Source: Gemmatimonadota bacterium (GTDB lineage Bacteria; Gemmatimonadota; Gemmatimonadetes; Palauibacterales; Palauibacteraceae). From it: DNA of 43,874 nucleotides. The stretch covers positions 2,431,864 to 2,475,737 of the forward strand of contig CP070670.1 of the NCBI GenBank assembly GCA_020351855.1, given 5' to 3'. Shown piece after piece: positions 9,228 to 18,367 of this stretch. The translations under genes were made by a program, and so were the position numbers. The notes beneath the pieces were generated by a model that was given only the letters and a program-made list of their open reading frames with translations, had not been told where the DNA came from and made no database searches. Within the stretch, counting starts at the first letter, position 1. The number at the start of each line of letters is the position of its first letter.

Positions 9228-10481
9228 CTATTCGCCGCCGGTCATCGAGTCTAGAAACTCCTGGTTGTTCTTTGTGCGGTTCAGTCGCTCGATCAAGAAC
9301 TGCACGGCCTCGGCGGGAGGCATGTCCGAGAGGAAGTTGCGGAGCAGGTACATCCGGTGGAGCTCCGTATCCGTGAGCAGCAGCTCCTCCTTGCGCGTGC
9401 TCGATCGGTTCAGATCGAGGGCAGGGTAGATGCGCTTGTCCGCGATCTGGCGATCCAGGATGACCTCGCTGTTCCCCGTGCCCTTGAACTCCTCGAAGAT
9501 CACCTCGTCCATCCGGCTGCCCGTGTCGACGAGCGCGGTCGCGCAGATGGTGAGGCTCCCCCCTTCCTCGATGTTGCGGGCCGCGCCGAAGAAGCGCTTG
9601 GGCTTGTGCAGGGCGTTCGCGTCCACGCCTCCGGAAAGGATCTTCCCCGAGTGGGGCACCGTGGTGTTGTAGGCGCGTGCGAGCCGGGTGATCGAGTCGA
9701 GCAGGATCACCACGTCATGCTGGTACTCGACTAGGCGCTTCGCCTTCTCCAGCACCATCTCCGCCACCTGGGTGTGCCGGTCGGCCGGCTCGTCGAACGT
9801 GGAGGCGATGATCTCTGCCGCGACGTTCTCCTCCATGTCCGTGACCTCCTCGGGGCGCTCGTCGATCAGCAGGACGATCAGCTTGCATTCCGGGTGGTTG
9901 TACAGGATGGAGTTCGCGACCTTCTGGAGCAGGATCGTCTTCCCCGCCTTCGGGGGAGAGACGATCAGGCTGCGCTGTCCCTTCCCGATCGGTGCGATGA
10001 GGTCGAGGATGCGCATCGAGATGTCCCCGTCCTCGCGCTCGAGCCGCAGGCGTTCCTCCGGGTAGCGGGGGCGGAGATTGTCGAATCCGATCCGGTGCTT
10101 CGCCTTCTCGGGGTCCGCCCCGTTCACTGACTCGACCTTCAGAAGGGCAAGGTACTTCTCACCCTCCTTGGGAGGCCGGACCTGACCGAGGACGGTGTCC
10201 CCGGTGCGCATGTCGAACCGCTTGATCTGGGACGGTGAGACGTAGATGTCGTCGGGGCCGTACAGGTAGTTCCAGTCCTGGCTGCGGAGGAAGCCGTAAC
10301 CTTCCGGCAGGATCTCCAGCACGCCCTCGCCTCGCAACACCACGTCGGAGTCGAGCAGGTTCTGCTCGATCCGGAAGATCAGGTCCTGCTTCCGGAGGCC
10401 GGAGTAGTTATGAATGCTCAGCTCCTCGGCCATCTGATGAAGGTCGGCAATGGACTTGGACTTCAGCTCTGCAATGTCCAC
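9228..10481 (-). CDS. rho: Transcription termination factor Rho
   Basis: Hexameric RNA-dependent ATPase that ends transcription of untranslated RNA. Domains in order: Rho N-terminal helical domain (residues ~1-45, [20 protein letters not shown]), cold-shock-like RNA-binding domain (~48-120, with GYGFLR), and RecA-type ATPase (~130-417). The Walker A loop is PPKAGKT at 176-182, Walker [16 protein letters not shown] at ~256-270, and the Q-loop region follows in [19 protein letters not shown]. At 417 residues it is of normal length with no insertion. Start is GTG with a weak ribosome site. A possible extended -10 (minus-strand TTGATACAAT, 10548-10557) lies in the leader, without a convincing -35. 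The gene diverges from the small basic protein gene at 10633. Confidence 0.97.
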   Translation of the reverse strand: MDIAELKSKSIADLHQMAEELSIHNYSGLRKQDLIFRIEQNLLDSDVVLRGEGVLEILPEGYGFLRSQDWNYLYGPDDIYVSPSQIKRFDMRTGDTVLGQVRPPKEGEKYLALLKVESVNGADPEKAKHRIGFDNLRPRYPEERLRLEREDGDISMRILDLIAPIGKGQRSLIVSPPKAGKTILLQKVANSILYNHPECKLIVLLIDERPEEVTDMEENVAAEIIASTFDEPADRHTQVAEMVLEKAKRLVEYQHDVVILLDSITRLARAYNTTVPHSGKILSGGVDANALHKPKRFFGAARNIEEGGSLTICATALVDTGSRMDEVIFEEFKGTGNSEVILDRQIADKRIYPALDLNRSSTRKEELLLTDTELHRMYLLRNFLSDMPPAEAVQFLIERLNRTKNNQEFLDSMTGGE

Positions 10482-10632
10482 AGGTAAGAACTCCGAATTG
10501 ATTTGAAGGCCCGCTGCGGGTTCGTCGCTCGCGTCAGGATATCCAGGATTGTATCAAGAGGTCGCGGAAGCGGGGTGGATTCGTAAATATGAATAACCAC
10601 GGTCGAGAAACGGGTCAAGCCGGGAGGAGCTG

Positions 10633-10989
10633 ATGGCGCGCCACAATCGTGAAGCTCGCGGGGTCGACCAGCGTGGCGAGCTCTGGATCATCGGGTACCA
10701 GCCCGACTGGTTGAGCAGGGTCAAGATCTCCCGCAGGCTCGGGCGGGGCAGACGCCGCTCCAGGCTGACCATCTTCCGCAACCCGGCCCGTCATGCGGAG
10801 TCCAAGCCCGGCAAGGTCGTGCGGACGCGGATCACGGCGGCTGATGGGTCGGCCGAGTTCAGCATCGCGCTCGAGGACCGGATGGATGTCGTCGAGTCGA
10901 TCCACGTGGTGACACGTCGAGGCGGGAGGAGGAAGGAGAAGGTCGAGTTCGTCTTCCATGGCCGGCTTCCTCCCTCGCCGGACAGCTGA
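10633..10989 (+). CDS. Small basic protein of unknown function
   Basis: Not recognised. The 118-residue product is rich in Arg and Lys and has no signal peptide. GELWIIGYQPDWLSRVKISRR near the N-terminus is followed by a beta-strand-like second half (VVRTRITAADGSAEFSIALEDRMDVVESIHVVTR). The ATG has a strong ribosome site (GGGAGGAG) five bases upstream, the best argument that it is a real gene. It is divergent from rho; the intergenic region has an A/T-rich patch (10581-10600) that could hold its promoter. Nucleic-acid binding is possible from the charge but is only a guess. Confidence 0.62.
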   Translation: MARHNREARGVDQRGELWIIGYQPDWLSRVKISRRLGRGRRRSRLTIFRNPARHAESKPGKVVRTRITAADGSAEFSIALEDRMDVVESIHVVTRRGGRRKEKVEFVFHGRLPPSPDS

Positions 10990-11053
10990 GCGCGCCGGGC
11001 GGCCCTTCGCTCCCCACGCGGGCGACGTCAGCCTGCCGGCGCGCGAAGCCGGC

Positions 11054-12043
11054 CTAGAAGAGACGAAGCCGCAGCCACCTGAAGGGCGCGCGGGCCAGGT
11101 CTGCCCGCACCGAGTCGGCGCGGGCCCGGAACAGACGGGCCTGGTTCTGGATCTCCCGATCATGCAGCGCCCGTCCGACCGTGCCCCGCGCGGCGTCCAG
11201 CTCCAGACCGAGCCGCTCGAGCCTCTCGCCCAGAGCGTGAAGCTCGGCGGTGGCGCGCTCTCGCCCGTCTCTCCGCGCGGCAGCCGCCGCGAGGGTGTCG
11301 AGCCGATCCGACGAGCGCCGCAATCCGCTCGCCACGGCGGTGTCGCTCAGCAACCGACCGAGCGACCCGGATCGGGCCTCCATGCCCTCCAGCGCCGCGA
11401 GATCTGCGCGCAGCTGCGCGAAGGTCTCCGCGGCCCGGGACAGGCTCGCGAGCGTCCCCTGGGGAATGGCGAGGTCCCGCCGGATGCGTTCGGCGACGGG
11501 CCCGAGGTCCTCCGCGATCCTCCGGAGGCTGTCGCCAAAGGCCTCCAGCGCCCGCGTCGTGATCGACAGTTCGGCCCGCAGCGTGTCGCCGCGGTCGAAC
11601 GGCGACGCTCCCGGGCTTCCCGGATCCAGGTCGATCACGAGCGGCGCCAGCAAGCCGGACGGCTTGATCGTGGCGCGCGCATCGCTGCGAAGCTCCCGGG
11701 CTGCCTCCCGGTCCAGAACGATGCGGATCTCCAGGTTGGGAGTCGCCCGTCCGCCGTCGCCGAGGAAGCGGATGCCGGTCACGTTTCCGGAGTGGACCCC
11801 AGCCACCCAGACAGCGGCTCCCGGCCTTAGCTCACCGGCTTCATCGGCGAGGAGCACGAGGGTCGCCCCGCTCTCGACGGCGAGTCGCGCCTCGTCCATG
11901 AAAAAGATCGCTCCGGCGAGGAACGTCAGCACTCCGACCTGGAGTGCTCCTCTCCTCACATCCGGCCAGGCAGGTCGCCTTCTGTCCGCGCGCATGTAGG
12001 GATGTTGGCGGTCGCGGCGGGACTGGGCAAACGTCGGTCCCAC
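11054..12043 (-). CDS. MCE/MlaD-family lipid transport substrate-binding protein
   Basis: Periplasmic MCE-domain protein anchored by one N-terminal helix (GALQVGVLTFLAGAIFFMD). MCE/MlaD proteins form hexamers that carry phospholipids between inner and outer membrane. The MCE domain follows the helix (VLLADEAGELRPGAAVWVAG, then NVTGIRFLG and LEIRIVLDREAARELRSDA), and SGLLAPLVIDLDPGSPG fits the family. The long C-terminal half is helical (coiled coil, residues ~170-320), as expected for the needle or tail of these proteins. The GTG at 12043 is the longest start; ATG at 11995 (MRADRRRPAW) fits the membrane anchor better and may be the true one. No MlaE permease or MlaF ATPase gene is adjacent, so its partners must be encoded elsewhere. 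Confidence 0.82.
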   Translation of the reverse strand: MGPTFAQSRRDRQHPYMRADRRRPAWPDVRRGALQVGVLTFLAGAIFFMDEARLAVESGATLVLLADEAGELRPGAAVWVAGVHSGNVTGIRFLGDGGRATPNLEIRIVLDREAARELRSDARATIKPSGLLAPLVIDLDPGSPGASPFDRGDTLRAELSITTRALEAFGDSLRRIAEDLGPVAERIRRDLAIPQGTLASLSRAAETFAQLRADLAALEGMEARSGSLGRLLSDTAVASGLRRSSDRLDTLAAAAARRDGRERATAELHALGERLERLGLELDAARGTVGRALHDREIQNQARLFRARADSVRADLARAPFRWLRLRLF

Positions 12044-12199
12044 GGCGGGTGTGCCGGTTCACGAAGTGGCATGCCGAAAGTGGGCGGGAACCCGGCTATG
12101 ACCATACTGGAGCCGATCGCGCCTCATGGGCGCGGCGGGTCGGGCGCCGCGGCTCGGCCGCGAAGGGTAGGCATTCGACGCATGACGAGGAGCATGGCG

Positions 12200-12586
12200 A
12201 TGGCACGATCCGTGAACCGAATCATCCTTGTGGGCAACGCGGGCTCCGAGCCCGACCTGCGCGAAACACAGGCCGGCACGTCCGTGGCTCACCTCTCGCT
12301 GGCCACCGACCGGTACTTTCGCCAGGACGGCGAGCGACAGCGCAAGACCGACTGGCATCGCCTCACCTTCTGGGGCAAGAGCTCGGAGATAGCGGTGCGC
12401 TACGTGCGAGCGGGCAGTCGCCTCTACGTCGAGGGACGTCTCGAGTACGGTTCGTACGAGCGGGACGGCGTGACGATCCCCACCGCCGACATCGTCGTAC
12501 AGGATTTCGTTCTCCTGGATAGGGCCGCTGCGCCTGCCGATTCCGAGCGCGACTGCCCGGACGAGGAGGCCGCTCTGCTCGAGTAG
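12200..12586 (+). CDS. ssb: Single-stranded DNA-binding protein (short form)
   Basis: OB-fold protein that coats single-stranded DNA in replication and repair. The N-terminus SVNRIILVGNAGSEPDLRET and the core ATDRYFRQDGERQRKTDWHR, then LTFWGKSSEIAVRYV, are typical SSB. The ATG at 12200 is chosen because AGGAG at 12188-12192 sits at the right distance; the ATGs at 12182 and 12194 do not fit as well. It has only 128 residues. It lacks the flexible linker and the acidic DDDIPF-type tip that recruits partner proteins; the end is CPDEEAALLE instead. It may be a specialised second SSB. Confidence 0.9.
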   Translation: MARSVNRIILVGNAGSEPDLRETQAGTSVAHLSLATDRYFRQDGERQRKTDWHRLTFWGKSSEIAVRYVRAGSRLYVEGRLEYGSYERDGVTIPTADIVVQDFVLLDRAAAPADSERDCPDEEAALLE

Positions 12587-12685
12587 GGCGCCCCGAGTTC
12601 CAGCCGGCCATTCCCCCGAAGCCCGTTCCGTCGGAGGGCTTGATCGGTTGCGCCCCTGGGGGAAGGCCTCGATCTTCCTCCCATC

Positions 12686-13690
12686 GTGATCCACAAGCCG
12701 AGCGCGGGTCCTCCCATGGGCCCGCTATTCGCATGGGGGCCGACCTCGGTCGAGGAACGGCGGACCGAGCCGCTTCTCGATCCCCTTCTGGCCGGGCTGG
12801 GCCGACCCCGGAGAGTCCTCGTGGCCGGAGCCACGGGATTCGTCGGACAGCACCTCGTGCGCCGGTTACTGAGCCGCAATCACATCCCGCGGGCTCTCGC
12901 CCGCCGGCCGCCCGTCGCGGCCTGGCAGGAGGGTGTCGAGTGGTTTCGGGCCGACGTGACTGCCGCCGGCTCGCTGCACGGTGCCGCGACGGGGTGTGAC
13001 GCGGTCGTTCATCTGGCGGGAACCGCGTGGCCGGAGCGCGATCAGGGATACGACGAGCTGCACGTGGGCGGTACGGAGAACCTTCTCCTCGAGGCCTGTC
13101 GCGCCGGGGTGGAGAGGTTCGTGTTCGTTAGCACTCTGGGAGCTTCCCCGACGGGAGGGGCGTATTTTCGCACCAAGTACGAGGCCGAGCGGCGGGTGCG
13201 GGACTCCGGGCTGGATTTCGTCATCTTCAGGCCTTCCGTCATTTACGGACCGGGCGACCACTTCACGACGGCGCTTGTGGAACTGCTGAGACGCCTCCCC
13301 GTCTTTCCGGTTCTCGGCCTGCGCCGATCGAGGTTGCAGCCCGTCGCCATCGAGGACGTCGCGGATGCCCTCGTGCAGGCAACCGAGCGCTCCGACGTAT
13401 CGGCACGGACGTTTGAGATCGGCGGCCCCGAGCGTCTCGAGTTTGCCAAGATCGTCAGAATCGTCGCGCGGGCCGCAGGCATACGCCGTCCGATCCTCAA
13501 GCTGCCGCATGCCGTGAGCCGCCAGGCGCTCTGGCTGGCGGCCCGCTTGGGATTGCCCCAGCCGATCACCCCGGATCAGCTGGCGATGTTTCGCGGTGCG
13601 AGCATCCTGCGGAGGCGCATGAACCCGCTCCGGTCGGTCTTCCAACTGGAGCCGCTGCCCTTCGCGGCGGCAATCGAGGATTACCTGTGA
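12686..13690 (+). CDS. NAD(P)-dependent epimerase/dehydratase-like protein (atypical SDR)
   Basis: Rossmann-fold protein of the extended or atypical short-chain dehydrogenase group, resembling complex I NDUFA9-like and nucleotide-sugar epimerase-like members. The nucleotide loop is VLVAGATGFVGQHLVRRLL (GxTGxxG). VVHLAGTAWPE follows, and the catalytic pair appears as YFRTKYEAE (YxxxK) after FVSTLGAS. RPSVIYGPGDHF is the usual post-catalytic motif. Substrate unknown. The start is uncertain: GTG at 12686 or ATG at 12716, both lacking a clear ribosome site; the first ~35 residues are not part of the fold. The stop overlaps the GTG of the next gene (GTGA), so the two are translationally coupled; a lipid-related role is possible. 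Confidence 0.85.
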   Translation: MIHKPSAGPPMGPLFAWGPTSVEERRTEPLLDPLLAGLGRPRRVLVAGATGFVGQHLVRRLLSRNHIPRALARRPPVAAWQEGVEWFRADVTAAGSLHGAATGCDAVVHLAGTAWPERDQGYDELHVGGTENLLLEACRAGVERFVFVSTLGASPTGGAYFRTKYEAERRVRDSGLDFVIFRPSVIYGPGDHFTTALVELLRRLPVFPVLGLRRSRLQPVAIEDVADALVQATERSDVSARTFEIGGPERLEFAKIVRIVARAAGIRRPILKLPHAVSRQALWLAARLGLPQPITPDQLAMFRGASILRRRMNPLRSVFQLEPLPFAAAIEDYL

Positions 13691-14274
13691 GCGGCCCGCA
13701 CGGCGCGGCGTCCGAGCATCACGATGCCGGCTTCCTAACCGTTTCCAACCTCTTGTCGCTCAGCCGCATCCCGCTCGGCGTGGGCTTTCTCGTCACCAAC
13801 GATCCGAAGGTCCTCGCGATGATCGTGCTGGCCGGGGCCCTCAGCGATCTGCTCGACGGGGTCATCGCTCGCATCAGCGGCACGGTCTCGGAGATCGGCG
13901 TCCTGCTCGACCCGTTCTGCGACAAGATCTTCGTGCTGCTCGGGGTCGTTTCCTTCCTGCCCTCGGGACGCCTGGACTGGGCAGGCTTCGTCATTTTGAT
14001 CCTTCGCGACGTCTTCACGGGCGGCTCCTATCTCGTCACCCGCCTGGTCGGCAGGGATATCCACCCTCGGTCGCGGATGGGGGGCAAGGTGACGACCTTC
14101 TTTCAGCTCCTCACGCTTCTCGCGCTCATCAACTGGCCGGCTTACGTTCCGATACTGATTCTGGCCGTCGGCGTCTCGTCGGTGTACGCCATCATCGACT
14201 ACGGTGTGTTCCTCACCCGACAGGAGCAGCTCGCCCGGTACGCAGGTGCGCGCCTGGCCGGCGCGAGCCATTGA
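13687..14274 (+). CDS. CDP-alcohol phosphatidyltransferase family membrane enzyme
   Basis: Integral membrane enzyme that joins CDP-diacylglycerol (or another CDP-alcohol) to an alcohol to make phospholipid. The family motif DxxDGxxARx8-9Gx3Dx3D is visible as DLLDGVIAR followed by GVLLDPFCD around residues 55-80. Several hydrophobic segments (SNLLSLSRIPLGVGFL, FVILILRDVF, LLTLLALINW, VPILILAVGVSSVYAI) give a polytopic protein of 195 residues, the usual size for PgsA-type enzymes. It is coupled by a GTGA overlap to the epimerase-like gene. It could make phosphatidylglycerol phosphate, phosphatidylinositol phosphate or cardiolipin; sequence alone does not decide. Confidence 0.87.
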   Translation: MSGPHGAASEHHDAGFLTVSNLLSLSRIPLGVGFLVTNDPKVLAMIVLAGALSDLLDGVIARISGTVSEIGVLLDPFCDKIFVLLGVVSFLPSGRLDWAGFVILILRDVFTGGSYLVTRLVGRDIHPRSRMGGKVTTFFQLLTLLALINWPAYVPILILAVGVSSVYAIIDYGVFLTRQEQLARYAGARLAGASH

Positions 14275-14343
14275 GGCGGGAGCGCGGTCGCGCGCGGGCG
14301 CCCTCGCCGTCGGCTGCTTCCGACTGCTCATGGTGATCCGCAC

Positions 14344-15471
14344 TTGATTCGACTGCTTCACATCGCGGATGTTCACCTCGGCGCCGCCTACTCCGGCTTC
14401 GGTTCCATCGCGGACGAGCGGCGGCGCGAGGTCGTCGCTGCCTTCCGCACCCTCCCCGACGCAGCTCGGGAACTGGAGGTCCACGCCGTGCTCGTGTGCG
14501 GCGATCTGTTCGACGGCCCCCGGCCGGAAGAACGGATCGTCGCGGCCGTCCGGGAGGTGGCGCGCCGGCTGGGCGAGGTGGGCGTGCCGCTCGTCGCCAT
14601 CCCGGGGAATCACGATTCGACCGCCCTCAACGCGTCGCTCTACGAGGACGCGCTTCCCGGCGCCCACGTATTCTCGGAGCCCCTCTTCGGGCCGCCCATG
14701 CGTCTGGACGTCGGCTCGGAGTGCGGTCCCCTGTTCGTGTACGGCCTCGCCTACGACCGGTCCGTCGAGCCGGATCCTCTCCCATCCTTCCATCGCGCGG
14801 ACGACGAGGGCCTGCACGTCGTGCTCCTCCACGGGGCGGTGCCCGATGCGCCGCACTGGGGAGAGCCCTCGTCCCTCAGCCTCCCGCTCGAGCAGCTCGC
14901 CGCCCTGGAAGCTGACTACGTCGCGCTCGGCGACTACCATCGCTTCCGACCGCCCGGCGCGTTCGGAGCTGCGGACCGGGCCTGCTATGCGGGCTCCTTC
15001 GCGGCCGTCGATATCGCAGAGGATGGGCCCAGGGGGTATGCCGTCGTGGAGCTCGAGGCCGGCGCTCCCGTCCAGGTGCGTCACCGCTCCTCCGGGGTGC
15101 GCCCGGTGATCCGCCTGGGTGAAGTGGATGTGGGCGCCTGTCCCGACGAGCTGGCCGTGGCCGAACTCCTGCGCGGCCTCGCTCCGCAGGAGAGCATACC
15201 GGTCGCGACGCTCACGGGGGAGCCCGCGTTTCCGCTCGATGCGGAGAAGGTGCAGGTGGATCTCGAGGAGCGGTACGGCTGCGTGCGCCTCGATGATGCG
15301 ACCCGGTTCTACGCTTCGAGCCGCCTGTTCGAGATCGCCCGGGAGCCGACCGTCGCCGGTCACGTGGCCAAGCTCGGGCTGCAGCGCATCGGCGAGGCCG
15401 ACGATCCGGACGAGCGAGTGGAGGAGGAGCGCGCGCTCCGGGCCGCCCTGCGCAGCCTCGGTGTGCGATGA
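14344..15471 (+). CDS. SbcD/Mre11-like metallophosphoesterase nuclease (YhaO type)
   Basis: Two-metal nuclease partner of a Rad50-like ATPase. The motifs appear in order: HIADVHLG (residues ~6-13), VCGDLFDG, IPGNHDS, VLLHGAVP and LGDYH, the five metal-ligand motifs of the family. The C-terminal ~120 residues form the capping domain and dimer or ATPase contact region. The TTG at 14344 is taken because the family always begins right at the first strand (RLLHIADVH); GGTGATC at 14332-14338 pairs with the end of 16S rRNA. The stop overlaps the ATG of the Rad50-like gene (ATGA). Compared with E. coli SbcD it resembles YhaO more in the pairing with a YhaN-like partner; this subfamily call is tentative. 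Confidence 0.87.
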   Translation: MIRLLHIADVHLGAAYSGFGSIADERRREVVAAFRTLPDAARELEVHAVLVCGDLFDGPRPEERIVAAVREVARRLGEVGVPLVAIPGNHDSTALNASLYEDALPGAHVFSEPLFGPPMRLDVGSECGPLFVYGLAYDRSVEPDPLPSFHRADDEGLHVVLLHGAVPDAPHWGEPSSLSLPLEQLAALEADYVALGDYHRFRPPGAFGAADRACYAGSFAAVDIAEDGPRGYAVVELEAGAPVQVRHRSSGVRPVIRLGEVDVGACPDELAVAELLRGLAPQESIPVATLTGEPAFPLDAEKVQVDLEERYGCVRLDDATRFYASSRLFEIAREPTVAGHVAKLGLQRIGEADDPDERVEEERALRAALRSLGVR

Positions 15472-17807
15472 GCGACGGACCGCGCTTCGAGTCGATCCGC
15501 CTCGACTACGGCTGCCATCACGGCACCTACCGGTTCCCGGAGAAGCGCGAACCGGTCACCATCGTCGGCGCCAACGGGAGCGGCAAGTCGACGCTGGTCG
15601 AGGCGCTGGTGAGGACGCTGTTCGGATTCAATCGCAGGGAGCCGGAGGCGCGGGAACAGCAGGATCACCGCCGGCCTTGGAAGGGCGGGTCTTTCCGCGC
15701 GCTGCTCACCCTCCGGGATGCCGCGGACCGTATCACCATCGAGCGGGATTTCGACACGCACCAGGTCGTGGTAGGCAGGCTCCCGAAGGCCGAGGAGCTC
15801 TACGGCGGGGAGGCGAACCCGGCCGCTCCGGCCAGCGCGGATCAGCGTCGGTATCGGGAGGTGCTGCAGCGGATCTTCGGGCTGGATGAGCTGGCGGACT
15901 ACGTGCGGACGGCCTGCGTCCAGCAGGGCCACATGCTGGAAACGGCACTCGCTCCGGACCTGCTCGCCATCGTGGCTGGAGGGCACGCCGATGTGGAGAC
16001 CGCCAAGTCGGAGCTGCGCGAACGGTACCACGAGTTCACGCTGGAATCGATCGGCCGCGGAGAGCGTCGCAGGAGGAAGAAGGGCCGGATCGAGCAGCTC
16101 GACGAAGAGCTCGAGGAGCTGCAGGGACGCATCGCGCGGGTGAGGCGGGGCGAGGCCGAGCAGAGGCCACTCCAGGAAGGGGCCGCCGAGGCCGTCGCCC
16201 GGATCGACGAGCTTCGCCGCGAGGCTCGGCGGCTGGAGGCCGATCATGCTGCGCTGTCCGGGTTTCAGGTGCTCGAGGAGCGGGCGAAGGGCATCCGCGA
16301 CCGGATCCAGCGGCTCGAAGAGGTGGGGGCCGATCTGAGACAGGCGGTCGAACGGACCGAGGCGGTCTCGCGCCACGGAGCGGTAGATCGGCACCGGTAC
16401 CCGGAGGACTACCTGGAGCGTCTGGCGGGGCTGGAGGAGGGTCTGTGGCCTCGTCTTCGCGCAGCCCAGGCTGCCCGGGCCGCTCAGGCGGAAAGGCCCG
16501 GGGCGGCGCCGGCGTCGCCGGCCCGCGCCCGAGCCCTGCTCGCGCTCGCCGGCGTGATCGGGCTCGTCGCGGCACTCCTTCTGGTCCTCGGCCAGGGCGC
16601 GGTGCGGCTCGCCGGGATCGCGGTCGCCTTGGCGGCTGTCGCCCTCCTCGTCGTGGGGCGCCGTGGGCTCGATGTCCAGCGGCGCCGCACCGAGGCCGCG
16701 GCTGCGGCGGTCGCGGCTGACTCGGAGATCCAGACGATCGAGGCGCGGATCGCGGCCAAGCTGGAGGGGCTTCCCGATCCGCACCGGATCCTTCCCGAGA
16801 CCCTTGCGGAGAGGCGGCGGGAGCACGCCGAGTGGCGTTCGGCGGGCGATCGCGTGACCGAGGCGACGCGGAGGCTGGAGGACTCGACGCGGCGTGCCGA
16901 TCGAGAGCTGGGCGCCCGGGAGGATGAGGTCCCGGGGACCGGTCCGATCGAGCGACGGGACGACGCGGTTAGCCTGGAAGCGGCGCGGGCCCTGATCGAC
17001 GAGCTAGGACTCGCGCTGTCGAGGGAGCGCAACGAACGGCTGGCGCCCACCATCCTGGAGCTGAAGCAGGCCACGGTGGCCATCGGCGATCTTCCGGAGA
17101 ACGTGCCGGAGGCGCTCCGGGAGGTGGGGGAGCGGTTGGGGGAGAACCGCCGCGAGCTGGAGGCTGCCGAGGAGGAGCTCCGGGAGCTGCAGCGGCGTCT
17201 TCTTGCGGTGAGACGGCCCGAGGAGAGCTCCGTGGCGCTCCTCGCCGAGCGGGGGGTGCGGGAGGTCGAGCTCGAAGCGGCCAGGCGCGAGGCCGGCGTG
17301 TACCGGCGGGCCCATGCGCTGCTGGAGGACGCGTACCAGGAGTTCCGCGCCACGGACCAGGACCGCCTCGTCGCTCGCATCGAGGCACACCTGTCCACCC
17401 TCGGAGACGGCGACATGGGGCCGCTGGTGATCCCCGACGATCTCGGGTCCGCCTGCCTCATGTACAGGGGACGGCCCCTGGCGCTCGCTTCGCCTCCGCT
17501 CAGCTACGGCGAGCTGCACATCGCGCTTTTTGCCGTGCGTCTCGGCGCTGCGGACTTCCTGGCCGGAATGGGCGTGAACCTCCCGCTTCTGGTCGACGAT
17601 CCCTTCGTTCACCTGGATGCCGAGCGGGCGGGCGAGATGTGGCGGGTGCTGTGCAGGATCGCTCGGGACCGGCAGGTGCTGCTCACCACCCAGGACCGGC
17701 TGGTTCTCGCCCACCTCGGCGTCCGTCCGGACCTTGATCTGGATGGCCCGGGCCGGGAGAGCTCGCTCCAGATGGAGCTTCCCGTCGGACGGTCGGCCCC
17801 CGGGTAG
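15468..17807 (+). CDS. SbcC/Rad50-like AAA ATPase with a central membrane segment (YhaN-like)
   Basis: ABC-type SMC-like ATPase expected to act with the nuclease encoded just upstream at DNA ends. Walker A is GANGSGKST (residues ~35-43). The signature-like motif is LSYGELHIALFAVRLG near residue 680, followed by Walker B LPLLVDDPFVHLD. Two long coiled-coil arms (residues ~180-310 and ~410-620) flank a hydrophobic block at ~354-399 (ALLALAGVIGLVAALLLVLG and LAGIAVALAAVALLVV), long enough for two membrane helices. Rad50 and SbcC have a zinc hook (CxxC) at this tip; none is seen here. The 779-residue protein is therefore predicted to be membrane-tethered, as in YhaN-type proteins. It overlaps the upstream gene by four bases. 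Confidence 0.85.
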   Translation: MSDGPRFESIRLDYGCHHGTYRFPEKREPVTIVGANGSGKSTLVEALVRTLFGFNRREPEAREQQDHRRPWKGGSFRALLTLRDAADRITIERDFDTHQVVVGRLPKAEELYGGEANPAAPASADQRRYREVLQRIFGLDELADYVRTACVQQGHMLETALAPDLLAIVAGGHADVETAKSELRERYHEFTLESIGRGERRRRKKGRIEQLDEELEELQGRIARVRRGEAEQRPLQEGAAEAVARIDELRREARRLEADHAALSGFQVLEERAKGIRDRIQRLEEVGADLRQAVERTEAVSRHGAVDRHRYPEDYLERLAGLEEGLWPRLRAAQAARAAQAERPGAAPASPARARALLALAGVIGLVAALLLVLGQGAVRLAGIAVALAAVALLVVGRRGLDVQRRRTEAAAAAVAADSEIQTIEARIAAKLEGLPDPHRILPETLAERRREHAEWRSAGDRVTEATRRLEDSTRRADRELGAREDEVPGTGPIERRDDAVSLEAARALIDELGLALSRERNERLAPTILELKQATVAIGDLPENVPEALREVGERLGENRRELEAAEEELRELQRRLLAVRRPEESSVALLAERGVREVELEAARREAGVYRRAHALLEDAYQEFRATDQDRLVARIEAHLSTLGDGDMGPLVIPDDLGSACLMYRGRPLALASPPLSYGELHIALFAVRLGAADFLAGMGVNLPLLVDDPFVHLDAERAGEMWRVLCRIARDRQVLLTTQDRLVLAHLGVRPDLDLDGPGRESSLQMELPVGRSAPG

Positions 17808-17821
17808 AGCGGTGGCCGCGT

Positions 17822-17835
17822 CCCGCCTAGGCGGG
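17822..17835. terminator. Candidate hairpin at the convergent gene ends
   Basis: CCCGC-CTAG-GCGGG palindrome 15 bases after the Rad50-like stop and spanning the stop codon of the opposing gene at 17827. It has no T tract, so a terminator role is tentative. Confidence 0.3.
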
Positions 17836-18366
17836 CGGCGTTAGACCTCGGTCGCCTCTGCCCCCGAGCAGCCGTGCGTGCCAGCTGGCGCGCGCCGGCA
17901 GCTCCCAGCGTCCGGCGCGCAGCTCCCCGAGTCGCTGCACGGTCAGATCGAAGACGACGCTGTCGCCGTCCACGGTGCCCTCGGCGGCGAGCTGCCGGAA
18001 CTTCTCCCGGCCCACGCGTCGGATCTCCCCGTCCGATCGAAACCAGACCGCCGAGCCGTCCACGAGCTCCACACCGAACTCGCGCTCCAGCTGGCGCAGG
18101 TGACGGACGAGCGCGTCGATCGAGCAGCCCGAGGGCGGCGCTCGCCGCTCATCGACGGCGATGACGAGGAACCGGTCGTGCAGCCATTCATGGCCTGCCG
18201 CTAGCTCCTGACCGTGTGCAGCCCAGCCCTCGAGAAACCGGCCCACCGAATCGGACAGTCGGCTCGCCTCGCTTCCCGAGAGGAGTCGGTCCGCGCCGAA
18301 GATCCAGATTCGCGCGTCCTCGGGCAGGTCCGGCAGGGCGCGCCGCTCGTCGCTCGGGCCGCTCAT
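17827..18366 (-). CDS. Conserved protein of unknown function, last gene of an exporter operon
   Basis: A 179-residue soluble protein. Blocks such as ARIWIFGADRLLS, FLEGWAAHG, DRFLVIAVDE, SGCSIDALVRHLR and DSVVFDLTVQRLGELR match, from memory, a small family seen in Bacteroidetes-like and Gemmatimonadota genomes that databases sometimes label as an ABC transporter ATPase. I see no Walker A or B motif, so that label would be misleading. The single cysteine in SGCSID sits in the most conserved-looking block. It begins one base after the permease stop, so it is cotranscribed with the exporter genes. Function unknown. Confidence 0.7.
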   Translation of the reverse strand: MSGPSDERRALPDLPEDARIWIFGADRLLSGSEASRLSDSVGRFLEGWAAHGQELAAGHEWLHDRFLVIAVDERRAPPSGCSIDALVRHLRQLEREFGVELVDGSAVWFRSDGEIRRVGREKFRQLAAEGTVDGDSVVFDLTVQRLGELRAGRWELPARASWHARLLGGRGDRGLTPPA

Positions 18367-18367
18367 G

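Noticed and set aside
13735..15363. 542-residue minus-strand open frame
   Set aside because: Antisense to the CDP-alcohol transferase and nuclease genes, both with full family motifs.
15360..16826. 488-residue minus-strand open frame
   Set aside because: Antisense to the Rad50-like gene; no motifs.
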